Positions 28,181 to 36,023 of a DNA stretch of 64,000 nucleotides are shown in pieces. The notes below the pieces were generated by a model that was not told the DNA's origin, did not search any database, and saw nothing but the letters and a program-made list of their open reading frames with translations. This DNA is from Arthrobacter sp. cf158 (lineage in GTDB: Bacteria; Actinomycetota; Actinomycetes; Actinomycetales; Micrococcaceae), in assembly GCF_900106835.1 (NCBI RefSeq), contig NZ_FNNR01000014.1, forward strand, positions 52,765 through 116,764, read 5' to 3'. The translations under genes were made by a program, and so were the position numbers. The first letter of the stretch is position 1, and every line of letters begins with the position of its first letter.

Positions 28181-29071
28181 GTGTCAAAGAAATATGCCGC
28201 CATTGCCGCCTGTACTGTAGCCCTGTTTGCTTTGGCTGGTTGTTCAGGCGCAGCGGATGGGACGCCGGGCCAGCCTGAGCGTAGCGCGCTGTCGTACACC
28301 GTGGCCACGTCAGTGACCCCGGAGGACAGCCCTACCCTCAAACGCGCTCAAAGTCGCGGCCAATTGATCATAGGTGTCAAAGAAGACCAACCCGGGTTCG
28401 GATACCTGGATGTTGTAACGGGGGCCCGTAGCGGCTTCGATGTAGAGATTGCACGCTGGACAGCCGCAACGCTGGGCTTCGGAGAAGACAAGATTGCCTA
28501 TAAGGCCGTCCCGTCGGTGGCACGCGAACAGGCTCTGGCAAACGGAGATGTGGATGTCTATGTGGGGTCGTATTCGATCACGGACAAGCGCAAGCTTGCG
28601 GTCGATTTCGCTGGCCCCTACTTCAAGACGGGTCAGGGAATTCTCGTGCAGAAGGAAAATGAGAAGATCAAGGGCGAAGAAGACCTGAAGCAAGGCGTAA
28701 CCGTTTGTTCCATCACCGGAGGAACACCCATCCAGAACATCCGGGCCAACTACCCGGGGGTAAAGACCACCGAGTTCGACACGTATTCACAGTGCGTGGA
28801 ATCCCTCAAGGCTGGCCAAGTGGATGCGGTCTCCTCGGATCAAGCACAGTTGCTCGGCTTCGCCTCGCAGGATCCGGACAAGCTCAAGGTAGTTGGGGAA
28901 ACCTTCACTACGGAGCTCTACGGGATCGGCCTGCCGAAGGACGACACGAGCCTCCGCAAGGCGATCAATACAATGCTCACCGCCGGTACCAGCACCTGGG
29001 CGCAGATCTACGACAGCACGCTCGGCAGTACTGGCAAAGCTGGGGAACAACCCCCGGTAAACAACTACTGA
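28181..29071 (+). CDS. ABC solute-binding lipoprotein, family 3 (GluB type)
   Basis: 296 residues from GTG 28181 with AAGGAG upstream. Lipobox LAGC (Cys about 21) after a hydrophobic stretch. The family-3 core begins at SRGQLIIGVKEDQPGFGYLD and continues FDVEIARWTAATLGF and DVYVGSYSITDKRKLAVDFAGPYFKTGQGILV. Binds a small polar ligand outside the membrane; glutamate or a dicarboxylate is the usual ligand in the GluB subgroup, but specificity is unproven. Its place between dicarboxylate catabolic genes makes a dicarboxylic acid an attractive alternative. Confidence 0.92.
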   Translation: MSKKYAAIAACTVALFALAGCSGAADGTPGQPERSALSYTVATSVTPEDSPTLKRAQSRGQLIIGVKEDQPGFGYLDVVTGARSGFDVEIARWTAATLGFGEDKIAYKAVPSVAREQALANGDVDVYVGSYSITDKRKLAVDFAGPYFKTGQGILVQKENEKIKGEEDLKQGVTVCSITGGTPIQNIRANYPGVKTTEFDTYSQCVESLKAGQVDAVSSDQAQLLGFASQDPDKLKVVGETFTTELYGIGLPKDDTSLRKAINTMLTAGTSTWAQIYDSTLGSTGKAGEQPPVNNY

Positions 29072-29089
29072 GGCTTGAGAGCCCGAGCC

Positions 29090-29737
29090 ATGAACATCAT
29101 TTTTGACAATCTTGACCTTTGGGGCCTCGCACTCTGGAACACTTTGGTCCTCTTCATTGGAGGAGCCGTAATAGCGGTTTTCCTGGGCACGGTGCTGGGC
29201 GTGATGCGTGTGTCTTCAGTACCAGCCGCCCGCGCCATCGGGACCGCGTACGTGAATCTTGTCCGAAACACGCCGTTGACCTTGGTCTTCTTCATCTTCG
29301 TCTTCGGCTACCCCTCGCTGGGGCTCCCCCGGCTCGACTACACAGCCCTTGCCATCACGGCAATCGGGCTGTACGCGGCCACCTACGTTACTGAAGTGCT
29401 CCGGTCCGGATTCAACACGATTCCTGTCGGCCAGGCTGAAGCAGCCCGCGCCCTCGGGATGACGTTCGGCCAGGTCATGGGACATGTTGTGCTGCCCCAG
29501 GCCTTTCGATCAGTTGTCCCACCTCTCATCAGCGCCCTTATTGCGATCCTGAAAATGACAACCATTGCCGCAGGATTCTCCGTACTGGAGCTGGGTGCCG
29601 TGCGAGCGAACCTCAGCGAACGCGGAGAAAACGCGCTGGGAGTTCTCTTATGGGTAGCACTGGTCTTCGTCCTTCTGGTCGCGATCATGTCCCTTGCCCA
29701 GCGATCCCTTGAAAAGAAATGGAAGATCATTCGATGA
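29090..29737 (+). CDS. Polar amino-acid-type ABC permease (GluC type)
   Basis: 215 residues from ATG 29090 (TTG 29075 is weaker). Five to six membrane segments; the N-terminal part holds LWNTLVLFIGGAVIAVFLGTVLGVMRVS and the EAA loop reads GQAEAARALGMTFGQVMGHVVLPQAFRSVVPPL. Its stop overlaps the start of the second permease (ATGA), so the two subunits are coupled and likely form the heterodimeric channel. Confidence 0.93.
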   Translation: MNIIFDNLDLWGLALWNTLVLFIGGAVIAVFLGTVLGVMRVSSVPAARAIGTAYVNLVRNTPLTLVFFIFVFGYPSLGLPRLDYTALAITAIGLYAATYVTEVLRSGFNTIPVGQAEAARALGMTFGQVMGHVVLPQAFRSVVPPLISALIAILKMTTIAAGFSVLELGAVRANLSERGENALGVLLWVALVFVLLVAIMSLAQRSLEKKWKIIR

Positions 29738-30606
29738 GCAATGTCTTTTCTGACCTCCCGGGACCCAAAGCTGTGGCGCGCAACCGATTTCTCGCAATCG
29801 TAGCGGTAGTGGTTGTCCTCGGAGTCCTTGGATTCATCGCCTATAGATTGGCCGTCACCGGACAGTTCAGCGAACAGAAGTGGCGGGTGTTTTCCTATCC
29901 ACAAGTCTGGGAGCAGATCGGGGCAGCAACTCTTCGCACATTGTCCGCGTTTGGTTTGGGCGCAGTGTTCAGTCTGGGGATTGGTTTCGGACTTGCTCTG
30001 GGCCGTATGTCTGACAATCCATGGATCAGCAGGTGCTTCGCCTTCATCACAGAAGTCCTTCGGGCCATTCCGGTTTTGGTATTGATGATGATCATGTACT
30101 ACGGGCTCCCAGTGGTTGGGCAAACGTGGGTAACTCCGTTTACGGCGGTGGTCACGGCCGTCTCTGTTTACAGCGGGGCGGTCCTGGCTGAAGTATTCCG
30201 AACCGGCGTCGATGCTGTCCCCCGCGGCCAGTCGGAGGCGGCGTACGCCATTGGATTCCGGAAAACTGCCGTCATGAGGCTTGTCTTGTTGCCCCAAGCG
30301 ATTCGGGCAATGCTCCCGGTGATCGTTGCCCAAATGGTGGTGGTGTTGAAGGATACAGCGCTCGGCTTCGTCATCACGTATCAAGAGCTGCTCTACCTGG
30401 GCAAGCTTGTGGGTAGTTCGGCGAGCTATTCCTCACCCATCATTCCTGCAGCGTTGGTGGTTGGCAGTATCTACATCTGCCTTTGCCTGCTGTTGGCCGG
30501 CGTTGCGAAATACTTGGAGGTACGGCTGAAGTCCAACCCCAAATCGAAAGACGTCAAGCCTTCAGCGGACCTTGCCAGCGGCCTTCCGGCCCTGGCCATC
30601 AAATAG
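29734..30606 (+). CDS. Polar amino-acid-type ABC permease (GluD type)
   Basis: 290 residues from ATG 29734. Longer than its partner because of an extra N-terminal membrane helix (FLAIVAVVVVLGVLGFIAYRL) and a cytosolic tail rich in Lys and Ser. EAA loop: GQSEAAYAIGFRKTAVMRLVLLPQAIRAMLPV. Last gene of the importer operon, followed by a very strong terminator. Confidence 0.93.
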   Translation: MSNVFSDLPGPKAVARNRFLAIVAVVVVLGVLGFIAYRLAVTGQFSEQKWRVFSYPQVWEQIGAATLRTLSAFGLGAVFSLGIGFGLALGRMSDNPWISRCFAFITEVLRAIPVLVLMMIMYYGLPVVGQTWVTPFTAVVTAVSVYSGAVLAEVFRTGVDAVPRGQSEAAYAIGFRKTAVMRLVLLPQAIRAMLPVIVAQMVVVLKDTALGFVITYQELLYLGKLVGSSASYSSPIIPAALVVGSIYICLCLLLAGVAKYLEVRLKSNPKSKDVKPSADLASGLPALAIK

Positions 30607-30636
30607 ACCAACTCCGTTCGCTCCCCACCCGCCAAC

Positions 30637-30680
30637 CAAGGATCAGCCGCCCGGTGCAACGCCCGGGCGGCTGATCCTTG
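30637..30680. terminator. Strong bidirectional terminator
   Basis: A perfect 18-bp stem: CAAGGATCAGCCGCCCGG (30637-30654) and its complement (30663-30680), with an 8-base loop. It lies 31 bases after the GluD-type permease stop and 15 bases before the end of the convergent CoA-transferase gene, so it separates the two operons. Confidence 0.9.
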
Positions 30681-30694
30681 TACTCAAGTTCTCT

Positions 30695-31834
30695 CTAGGC
30701 CATGCCGAGTTCGGCGCGAACCTTGGCGGTGTGCTCGCCGAGAGCCGGCACGGCGGCCATGCGGTAATCAACCTCGCGTGACGTTACGGGCGGAATCAAG
30801 CTGCGGAGGGGCCCCACAGGCGACTCCACATCCCGCCACCGGTTTCTCGCCGATAATTGCGGGTGTTGCGACAAACCGTGCAAGTCCCGCAACTCCGCAT
30901 TGGCTATCCCGGCGGCATCCAGCGCCGCAGTTACGGACTCGGTGCTCATGCTCCCCAGGACAGCGTTGATGGCCTCATGCAGTTCAGAGCGGTTTGCCAC
31001 CCGCTGGCTGTTGCTGGCGAAGCGGGAATCCGTAGAGAGTCCGGAACTACCCAGCACCTTCTGACAGAAAACTGCCCACTCCCGCTCGTTTTGGATCCCC
31101 AGAAACACGGTGCCGTCCTGAACATGGAACGGACCGTAGGGCGCGATGCTGGCGTGCTGCGCACCGGCGCGGGCTGGCGGCGCACCTCCGTATTCGGCGA
31201 AGAAGTACGGTTGGCTCAACCATTCGGCGAGGGCTTCCAGCATGGAAACCTCCACAACATCCCCTCGGCCGGTGGTGGCGCGGCTCAACAATGACGTGAG
31301 GATGCCCGAGTAGGCGTACATGCCAGCGCAGATGTCCGCAATGGAGACCCCCACCTTTGCTGGACTGTCAGGAGATCCAGTGACGCTTAGCAGGCCCGAC
31401 TCACATTGGATCAGGAGGTCGTAGGCTTTCTTTTGCTCGTGAGTACCGCCACGCCCATAGCCGGAAATGGAGACGTGGATCAGCTTTGGATTCAGCGCCA
31501 AGGCGTCATCGGGTCCGAAACCAAGCCGTTCCACTGCACCTGGAGCGAGATTTTGAACCAACACGTCAGCGCTGGACACCAGCTCTTTGAGCACAGCAAG
31601 CCCGTCCTCGGACTTCAGGTCCAAAACCACGCTTTCCTTGCCTCGGTTGAGCCAGACAAAGTAACTGGACATGCCGTCAACTTTGGTGTCATACCCGCGG
31701 GCGAAATCACCAGCGTCGCGCTCAATCTTGATCACCCGCGCCCCCAAGTCAGCCAGCTGACGGGTGGCGAAGGGAGCGGCAACCGCCTGCTCCAGAGAAA
31801 TGACTGTCATGCCTGCCAACGGAAGCCGGGACAC
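30695..31834 (-). CDS. CaiB/BaiF (family III) CoA-transferase
   Basis: 379 residues from GTG 31834, overlapping the last base of the lyase stop codon. Motifs: MTVISLEQAVAAPFATRQLADLGARVIKIERD, NRGKESVVLDLKSEDG, VQNLAPGAVERLGFG and KVGVSIADICAGMYAYSG, whose Asp is the catalytic nucleophile. In combination with a CitE-like lyase and a MaoC hydratase it resembles mesaconate/itaconate or citramalate CoA-transferases that activate C5 dicarboxylates. That assignment comes from context. Distal gene of a three-gene minus-strand operon. Confidence 0.92.
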   Translation of the reverse strand: MSRLPLAGMTVISLEQAVAAPFATRQLADLGARVIKIERDAGDFARGYDTKVDGMSSYFVWLNRGKESVVLDLKSEDGLAVLKELVSSADVLVQNLAPGAVERLGFGPDDALALNPKLIHVSISGYGRGGTHEQKKAYDLLIQCESGLLSVTGSPDSPAKVGVSIADICAGMYAYSGILTSLLSRATTGRGDVVEVSMLEALAEWLSQPYFFAEYGGAPPARAGAQHASIAPYGPFHVQDGTVFLGIQNEREWAVFCQKVLGSSGLSTDSRFASNSQRVANRSELHEAINAVLGSMSTESVTAALDAAGIANAELRDLHGLSQHPQLSARNRWRDVESPVGPLRSLIPPVTSREVDYRMAAVPALGEHTAKVRAELGMA

Positions 31835-32697
31835 TAGAACTCCTTTCCGGCCTTGGCCAGAATTCGCTTGGCCCGGTCGGTAACCGGACGGTCAATCATC
31901 TTGCCGTCCACTTGGACAGCGGCACCTTCAGCGCCGATCACCGAGCGCGCCCATGCTACTTCGGCTTCCGAGGGAACGAAAGCAACGGTAACGGCGGCGA
32001 CTTGTCGAGGGTGGATGCACAGTTTTCCCCCGAAGCCGAACTTCCGGGCCAGGAGCGCCGACTCTTCAATCTCACCCTCGTCCTGAATGTCGACGCACGG
32101 CGAATCCAACGGTGCGGCAATTCCCGCGGCACGGGACGCCACCACCAACTGTGAGCGGGCGTGGTCCAGGAATCGATCTTCCCCGGATGCGTCAATATCC
32201 AGAGCGAAATCGATCGCCCCAAAAGCCAGGCGGGTGACTCCCGGAACTCGCGCCAAGTCAAGAGAATGGACGAGGCCAGCGGCTGATTCGATCAACGGCA
32301 CAAGAGCAAGGTCCGGTGGAAAAAGCCCACGGATTCCGGCTACAAGCCCGGGATCGTCCGCCTTTGGCAACACCAAACCCAGCAAACCGTGCCCCTCGCG
32401 CGCGGTGACGTCGAGCAGCGCCAAGATTTCGGCGTCGTGCGTTTCTGAGTCCTTGGCATTAACGCGTACCAGAGCGCGGATCTCGCCGGCAGTCAGCGCC
32501 TCGACGACGGCGGCCAGCGCCGCGTCCTTGCTCGCCGGCGCTACAGCGTCCTCAAGGTCAATGATGACGACGCCGGCGCCGGCACTCGCAGCCTTGACGA
32601 ACCGTTCGGGACGGTCCCCCGGGACAAACAGCGCGGTAACGGCAGCAGTGGCGATGTCCACGCCGGTGACGTTTGAGGTCAGGGTCCCGGAGCCCAT
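31834..32697 (-). CDS. CitE/HpcH-family (citramalyl/malyl-CoA) lyase
   Basis: 287 residues from ATG 32697, which overlaps the stop of the MaoC gene (TGATG); GTG 32700 is an equally close alternative. TIM-barrel lyase with LFVPGDRPERFVKAASAGAGVVIIDLEDAVAP (Arg of the substrate site and metal-binding region), ALVRVNAKDS, LVPLIESAAGLVH (metal-binding Glu), LAFGAIDFALDID (metal-binding Asp) and LCIHPRQVAAV. All catalytic blocks of the family are present. Expected reaction: cleavage of a malyl-, citramalyl- or related acyl-CoA into acetyl- or propionyl-CoA plus an oxoacid. Confidence 0.93.
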   Translation of the reverse strand: MGSGTLTSNVTGVDIATAAVTALFVPGDRPERFVKAASAGAGVVIIDLEDAVAPASKDAALAAVVEALTAGEIRALVRVNAKDSETHDAEILALLDVTAREGHGLLGLVLPKADDPGLVAGIRGLFPPDLALVPLIESAAGLVHSLDLARVPGVTRLAFGAIDFALDIDASGEDRFLDHARSQLVVASRAAGIAAPLDSPCVDIQDEGEIEESALLARKFGFGGKLCIHPRQVAAVTVAFVPSEAEVAWARSVIGAEGAAVQVDGKMIDRPVTDRAKRILAKAGKEF

Positions 32698-33263
32698 CAC
32701 TGGAAATCCCCGTGGTCCGGCAGTGAGGATTCATCCGGTCGAGCTGATTCAACGCTGGGGAGGTGGCCCTGACGGTACACCATGAATGTCCTGCGGTAAC
32801 TGATCACGATCTTGCCGTCCTGGTTGTAGCCCTCAGTTGCGACGGTGACCAAGCCGAGATTGGGCCGTGACTTGGATTCGCGCACGGCCAAAACCTTTGA
32901 ACGCGAGTAAATGGTGTCGCCTTCAAATACGGGGTTGGGCATCCGCACTTCGTCCCAGCCCATGTTCGCGAAGACGTTCATGGACAGGTCTATGGTGGAC
33001 TGCCCCGTCACCAGAGCCAGAGTGAACGTCGAGTTGACCAGCGGCAGGCCGAATTCGGTGGCCGCGGCAAAGTTCCTATCGATATGGGTCTTGGCAACAT
33101 TCTGGGTGACCAGGGTGAATGTCTGGTTGTCGGCCTCGGTGACTGTCTTGCCAAACGGGTGATAGTAGATGTCACCGACGGCAAAGTCCTCAAACAGCCG
33201 TCCGGTCCAGCCCGGCACTACCCGGGTCTGGTCAGATGTGTTTCGCGATGTTGTTTGGGTCAT
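32697..33263 (-). CDS. MaoC-like acyl-CoA hydratase (mesaconyl/itaconyl-CoA hydratase type)
   Basis: 188 residues from ATG 33263 with AAGGAG RBS; the open frame extends to 33347 but no RBS supports it. Hot-dog fold: GRLFEDFAVGDIYYHPFGKTVTEADNQTFTLVTQN near the N-terminus, in which the usual D-x-x-x-F/H hydratase motif is present as EADNQTFTLVTQNVAKTHID. It would add water to an unsaturated C5-dicarboxylyl-CoA, giving the substrate of the lyase encoded next. First gene of the minus-strand operon and divergent from the acyl-CoA dehydrogenase. Confidence 0.88.
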   Translation of the reverse strand: MTQTTSRNTSDQTRVVPGWTGRLFEDFAVGDIYYHPFGKTVTEADNQTFTLVTQNVAKTHIDRNFAAATEFGLPLVNSTFTLALVTGQSTIDLSMNVFANMGWDEVRMPNPVFEGDTIYSRSKVLAVRESKSRPNLGLVTVATEGYNQDGKIVISYRRTFMVYRQGHLPSVESARPDESSLPDHGDFQ

Positions 33264-33305
33264 CGTTCGTCTCCTTCGACGGTGGAAGTTCACGCTTGTT
33301 GGCAG

Positions 33306-33430
33306 TAAATATATTTTGTACTGATCTAAGCAAACCCGCCATATCACCGAGCTGTCAAGATCTTTGATTACACCTCAGCTCGGATTTGCCCCTTCGCAAC
33401 CTCTTGTCATGAACTAAATATATTCTGTAT
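33306..33430. promoter_or_regulatory. Paired repeats in the divergent MaoC/acyl-CoA dehydrogenase promoter region
   Basis: TAAATATATTTTGTAC (33306-33321) and TAAATATATTCTGTAT (33415-33430) are direct repeats 109 bases apart, differing at two positions, in an otherwise GC-rich genome. One lies 43 bases from the MaoC start and the other 55 bases from the dehydrogenase start. The first also forms an imperfect dyad CAGTA...TACTG. Probably operators, possibly overlapping the -10 regions, for a common regulator of both arms. Confidence 0.7.
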
Positions 33431-33484
33431 TCTCGAAGTCAGGCTACCGAAGACGCACTAGCCAAACACACGAAGGAGCATCCG

Positions 33485-34657
33485 ATGAGCACACCCACCA
33501 CCCTCGAAGAACTGCGAGCAAAGACTCGAAGCCTCTGCGCCCTCTTCCCGGATGAATACTGGCGCGAGACGGATCGGAACCGGCGTTACCCACAGGAATT
33601 CGTTGACCGGCTGACCAAGGAAGGCCTCTTGGCTGCGCTGATCCCCGCTGAGTATGGCGGCCTTGGCGTCGGTCTCACCGAGGCCAGCGTGATCATGGAA
33701 GAAATCAACAAGTCCGGCGGCCACTCAGCAGCATGCCATGCGCAGATGTACACCATGGGTGCACTCCTCCGCCATGGCAATGAAGCCCAGAAAAACGCCT
33801 ACCTGCCGGCAATCGCCTCCGGCGACCTCCGCCTTCAGGCATTCTCCATCACCGAGGACGCAGCCGGCTCGGACACCACCAGCATAGAGACCGCAGCCGT
33901 CAAGGACGGAGACCACTACGTCATCACCGGCCACAAGAGCTGGACCAGCCGCATCGATGAATCCGATCTCGCGTTCGTCCTCGCCCGGACATCTGCCAAA
34001 CCCGAAGAAAAGGGCGGCGACCGGACCTACGGACTCACGCTGTTCCTTGTGGACCTCCGCCAGGTGCGTGCCGAGCAACCTGAGACCCTGGAAGTAGTAA
34101 AGGTACGGACGATGTTTAACTACGCCACCAACCAAATCTTCTACAAAGGCATGCGCGTGCCGCAGTCAGCAGTGATCGGGGAGGTCGGCAAGGGCTTCCG
34201 TTACGTCATCGACGGATGGAACGCAGAACGAATCCTGCTTGCTTCCGAGGCCATCGGTGACGGCTACTGGTTCACCACCCGTGCAGTGGAATACGCCAAC
34301 AAGCGTTCCGTTTTTGGCCGGACCATTGGTACCAACCAGGGCGTACAGTTCCCCATTACCGATGCCTACATGAAGGTCCGGGCGGCGGACATGATGCGCT
34401 ACGAAGCAGCCCGGCTCTTCGATGCCGGCGAGCCCTGCGGCGCGGAAGCCAATATGGCCAAGCATCTTGCCTCCGAGGCCAGTTGGGCCGCCGCCAACGC
34501 CTGCCTGGACACGCATGGCGGTTACGGCTTCGTGGATGAGTACGACGTCGAACGCAAATTCCGCGAAACGCGCATGTTCCAGGTGGCACCCGTCAACAAC
34601 AACATGATCAAGTCATTCGTGGCCACGAAAGTGCTGGGGCTCCCCCGCTCTTACTGA
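33485..34657 (+). CDS. Acyl-CoA dehydrogenase
   Basis: 390 residues, RBS AAGGAG seven bases before ATG. N-terminal helical domain, FAD-binding middle (QAFSITEDAAGSDTTSIETAAVKDGDHYVITGHKSWTSRID, the family block ITEDxAGSD) and a C-terminal domain with RSVFGRTIGTNQGVQFPI and HGGYGFVDEYDVERKFRETRMFQVAP. Flavoprotein introducing a double bond into an acyl-CoA. With a hydratase and a lyase diverging from the same promoter, oxidation of a saturated C5 dicarboxylyl-CoA such as methylsuccinyl-CoA would fit, but ordinary branched-chain acyl-CoA cannot be excluded. Confidence 0.93.
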   Translation: MSTPTTLEELRAKTRSLCALFPDEYWRETDRNRRYPQEFVDRLTKEGLLAALIPAEYGGLGVGLTEASVIMEEINKSGGHSAACHAQMYTMGALLRHGNEAQKNAYLPAIASGDLRLQAFSITEDAAGSDTTSIETAAVKDGDHYVITGHKSWTSRIDESDLAFVLARTSAKPEEKGGDRTYGLTLFLVDLRQVRAEQPETLEVVKVRTMFNYATNQIFYKGMRVPQSAVIGEVGKGFRYVIDGWNAERILLASEAIGDGYWFTTRAVEYANKRSVFGRTIGTNQGVQFPITDAYMKVRAADMMRYEAARLFDAGEPCGAEANMAKHLASEASWAAANACLDTHGGYGFVDEYDVERKFRETRMFQVAPVNNNMIKSFVATKVLGLPRSY

Positions 34658-34676
34658 GCGCGGGAGGGACACCACT

Positions 34677-34901
34677 GTGGATACAACTGCGAGTTGGAGT
34701 CGACTGGTTGGCGCCGTGGTGGAAATCAGACAGGGGCACCGGGTTATCCGCTGCGGAACTGTGGAAAGCGCCATGCCCGACTCTTCAGCGCTGTGGTTGG
34801 CCGCGGATACAACCCATCAGCGGATGATGTACACGGCAGCGGAAAACTACGAAGTATGGATTCGTCCCCGACAACTGAACGCTCCGATCAAGTTCGGTTA
34901 G
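34677..34901 (+). CDS. Small conserved-looking protein of unknown function
   Basis: 74 residues from GTG 34677, 19 bases after the acyl-CoA dehydrogenase stop with GGGAGGG upstream. The composition is protein-like: SRLVGAVVEIRQGHRVIRCGTVESAMPDSSALWLAAD suggests a small beta-barrel, and YEVWIRPRQL follows. No signal peptide or membrane segment. It is probably co-transcribed with the dehydrogenase; function unknown. Confidence 0.6.
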   Translation: MDTTASWSRLVGAVVEIRQGHRVIRCGTVESAMPDSSALWLAADTTHQRMMYTAAENYEVWIRPRQLNAPIKFG

Positions 34902-34921
34902 GAGCATGGGCGTGCCGGACG

Positions 34922-35851
34922 TCAAACGACCAGGCGCGCGGACGGCCACTTTCCACTGGCAATCCGAGTAAGCACCACATCCTCCAAGAGATCCGCAACC
35001 ATGCGTCCGGCACCTGGCGCCCGGGTGCCGGACGGCCGGACGAGAACGATTTTCCGTGGTATTTCGGGATTAACGATGGGGGACGAATTGAGGACGCCGC
35101 CCGCCGCTTCGTCGGCCACCATAATGCCGGGCAAGACTGTCCATCCCAGGCCGCTCTGCACCAGTTGCTTCTGCACACCGGCGTCGTTGGTTTCCACGGC
35201 AATGTCCAGCGGAACATTAAGTCGCGCCGCGGCACTTTCCACAAGGGATCGGATGGCATGCGGGGCACTGGGCATCACCAGCGACTGGAGCAGCAGCTCT
35301 GAAAGATCCACTCCTTCTGGCCTCACTGTTGCGGCCGCCGGGGGAGCCACAGCCCAGAGAGCCTCCTCCAAGAGCGGCTTGACGTCAAGGCCGGTGGCGG
35401 GTGGCTGGTTGTACGTCAGGGCGACATCCACATCCCCTGCTTCCAACCAGCGGCTCAGATGCCCGCCGTATCCGGTCACTACACGCAGCCGGACGCCGGG
35501 GTGCCGTTCAGTCACTGCTGACACCAGTGGGACGGCGAGGAGTGACGCAGTGCTGGCCAGGAGCCCCACCGTGACGATGCCGTGAAGGCCAGCACCGGAA
35601 GTTCTCGCTTCCTCCCGCGCACGGTCAAGCTCATTCAATGCCCGCCTTGCCCGTTCAACCACCTGCGCGCCGATCTCCGTCAGCCGCATGCCACTGCGGC
35701 TCCTATCGAAGAGGGAGGTCCCAAGTTCTGCCTCAAGGTTGTGGATTTGCCGGGTGACGGCTGGCTGGACGATGTGCAAAAGCTCTGCTGCTTTAGTCAC
35801 GCTTCCGGTGTCAGCCACCGCTAACAGTGCCTGAAGTTGCCGCATCTCCAC
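34922..35851 (-). CDS. LysR-family transcriptional regulator
   Basis: About 309 residues from GTG 35851 (GGGGACC eight bases before; ATG 35845 is also possible; the open frame to 35962 would place 40 extra residues before the HTH). Helix-turn-helix: LQALLAVADTGSVTKAAELLHIVQPAVTRQIHNLEAEL, then RSGMRLTEIGAQVVERA. Effector domain begins at GIVTVGLLASTASLLAVPLV. Divergent from the KGD-like gene and adjacent to the acyl-CoA dehydrogenase, so it is a likely regulator of this dicarboxylate locus. An inverted repeat lies in its upstream region at 35912-35929. Confidence 0.92.
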   Translation of the reverse strand: MEMRQLQALLAVADTGSVTKAAELLHIVQPAVTRQIHNLEAELGTSLFDRSRSGMRLTEIGAQVVERARRALNELDRAREEARTSGAGLHGIVTVGLLASTASLLAVPLVSAVTERHPGVRLRVVTGYGGHLSRWLEAGDVDVALTYNQPPATGLDVKPLLEEALWAVAPPAAATVRPEGVDLSELLLQSLVMPSAPHAIRSLVESAAARLNVPLDIAVETNDAGVQKQLVQSGLGWTVLPGIMVADEAAGGVLNSSPIVNPEIPRKIVLVRPSGTRAPGAGRMVADLLEDVVLTRIASGKWPSARLVV

Positions 35852-35911
35852 GGTATGGTCCCCTCGTCGTCGCCGCCAATTAAGTGCAATCACACCATGA
35901 CATATAGCCAT

Positions 35912-35929
35912 CACCAAAAGGTATTGGTG
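35912..35929. promoter_or_regulatory. LysR-type inverted repeat CACCAA-N6-TTGGTG
   Basis: CACCAA (35912-35917) and TTGGTG (35924-35929) are perfectly complementary with a 6-base spacer, 61 bases upstream of the divergent LysR start and 95 bases upstream of the KGD-like gene. Size and position fit a LysR autoregulatory site. Confidence 0.5.
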
Positions 35930-36023
35930 CCATCTATCCATAACGAGGACGATGGAATGCAATCCCTCGGGCTGCTACTAGATCCACCCATGGCACCCGA
36001 CACCTCTGCTGAAAGACAATCAC

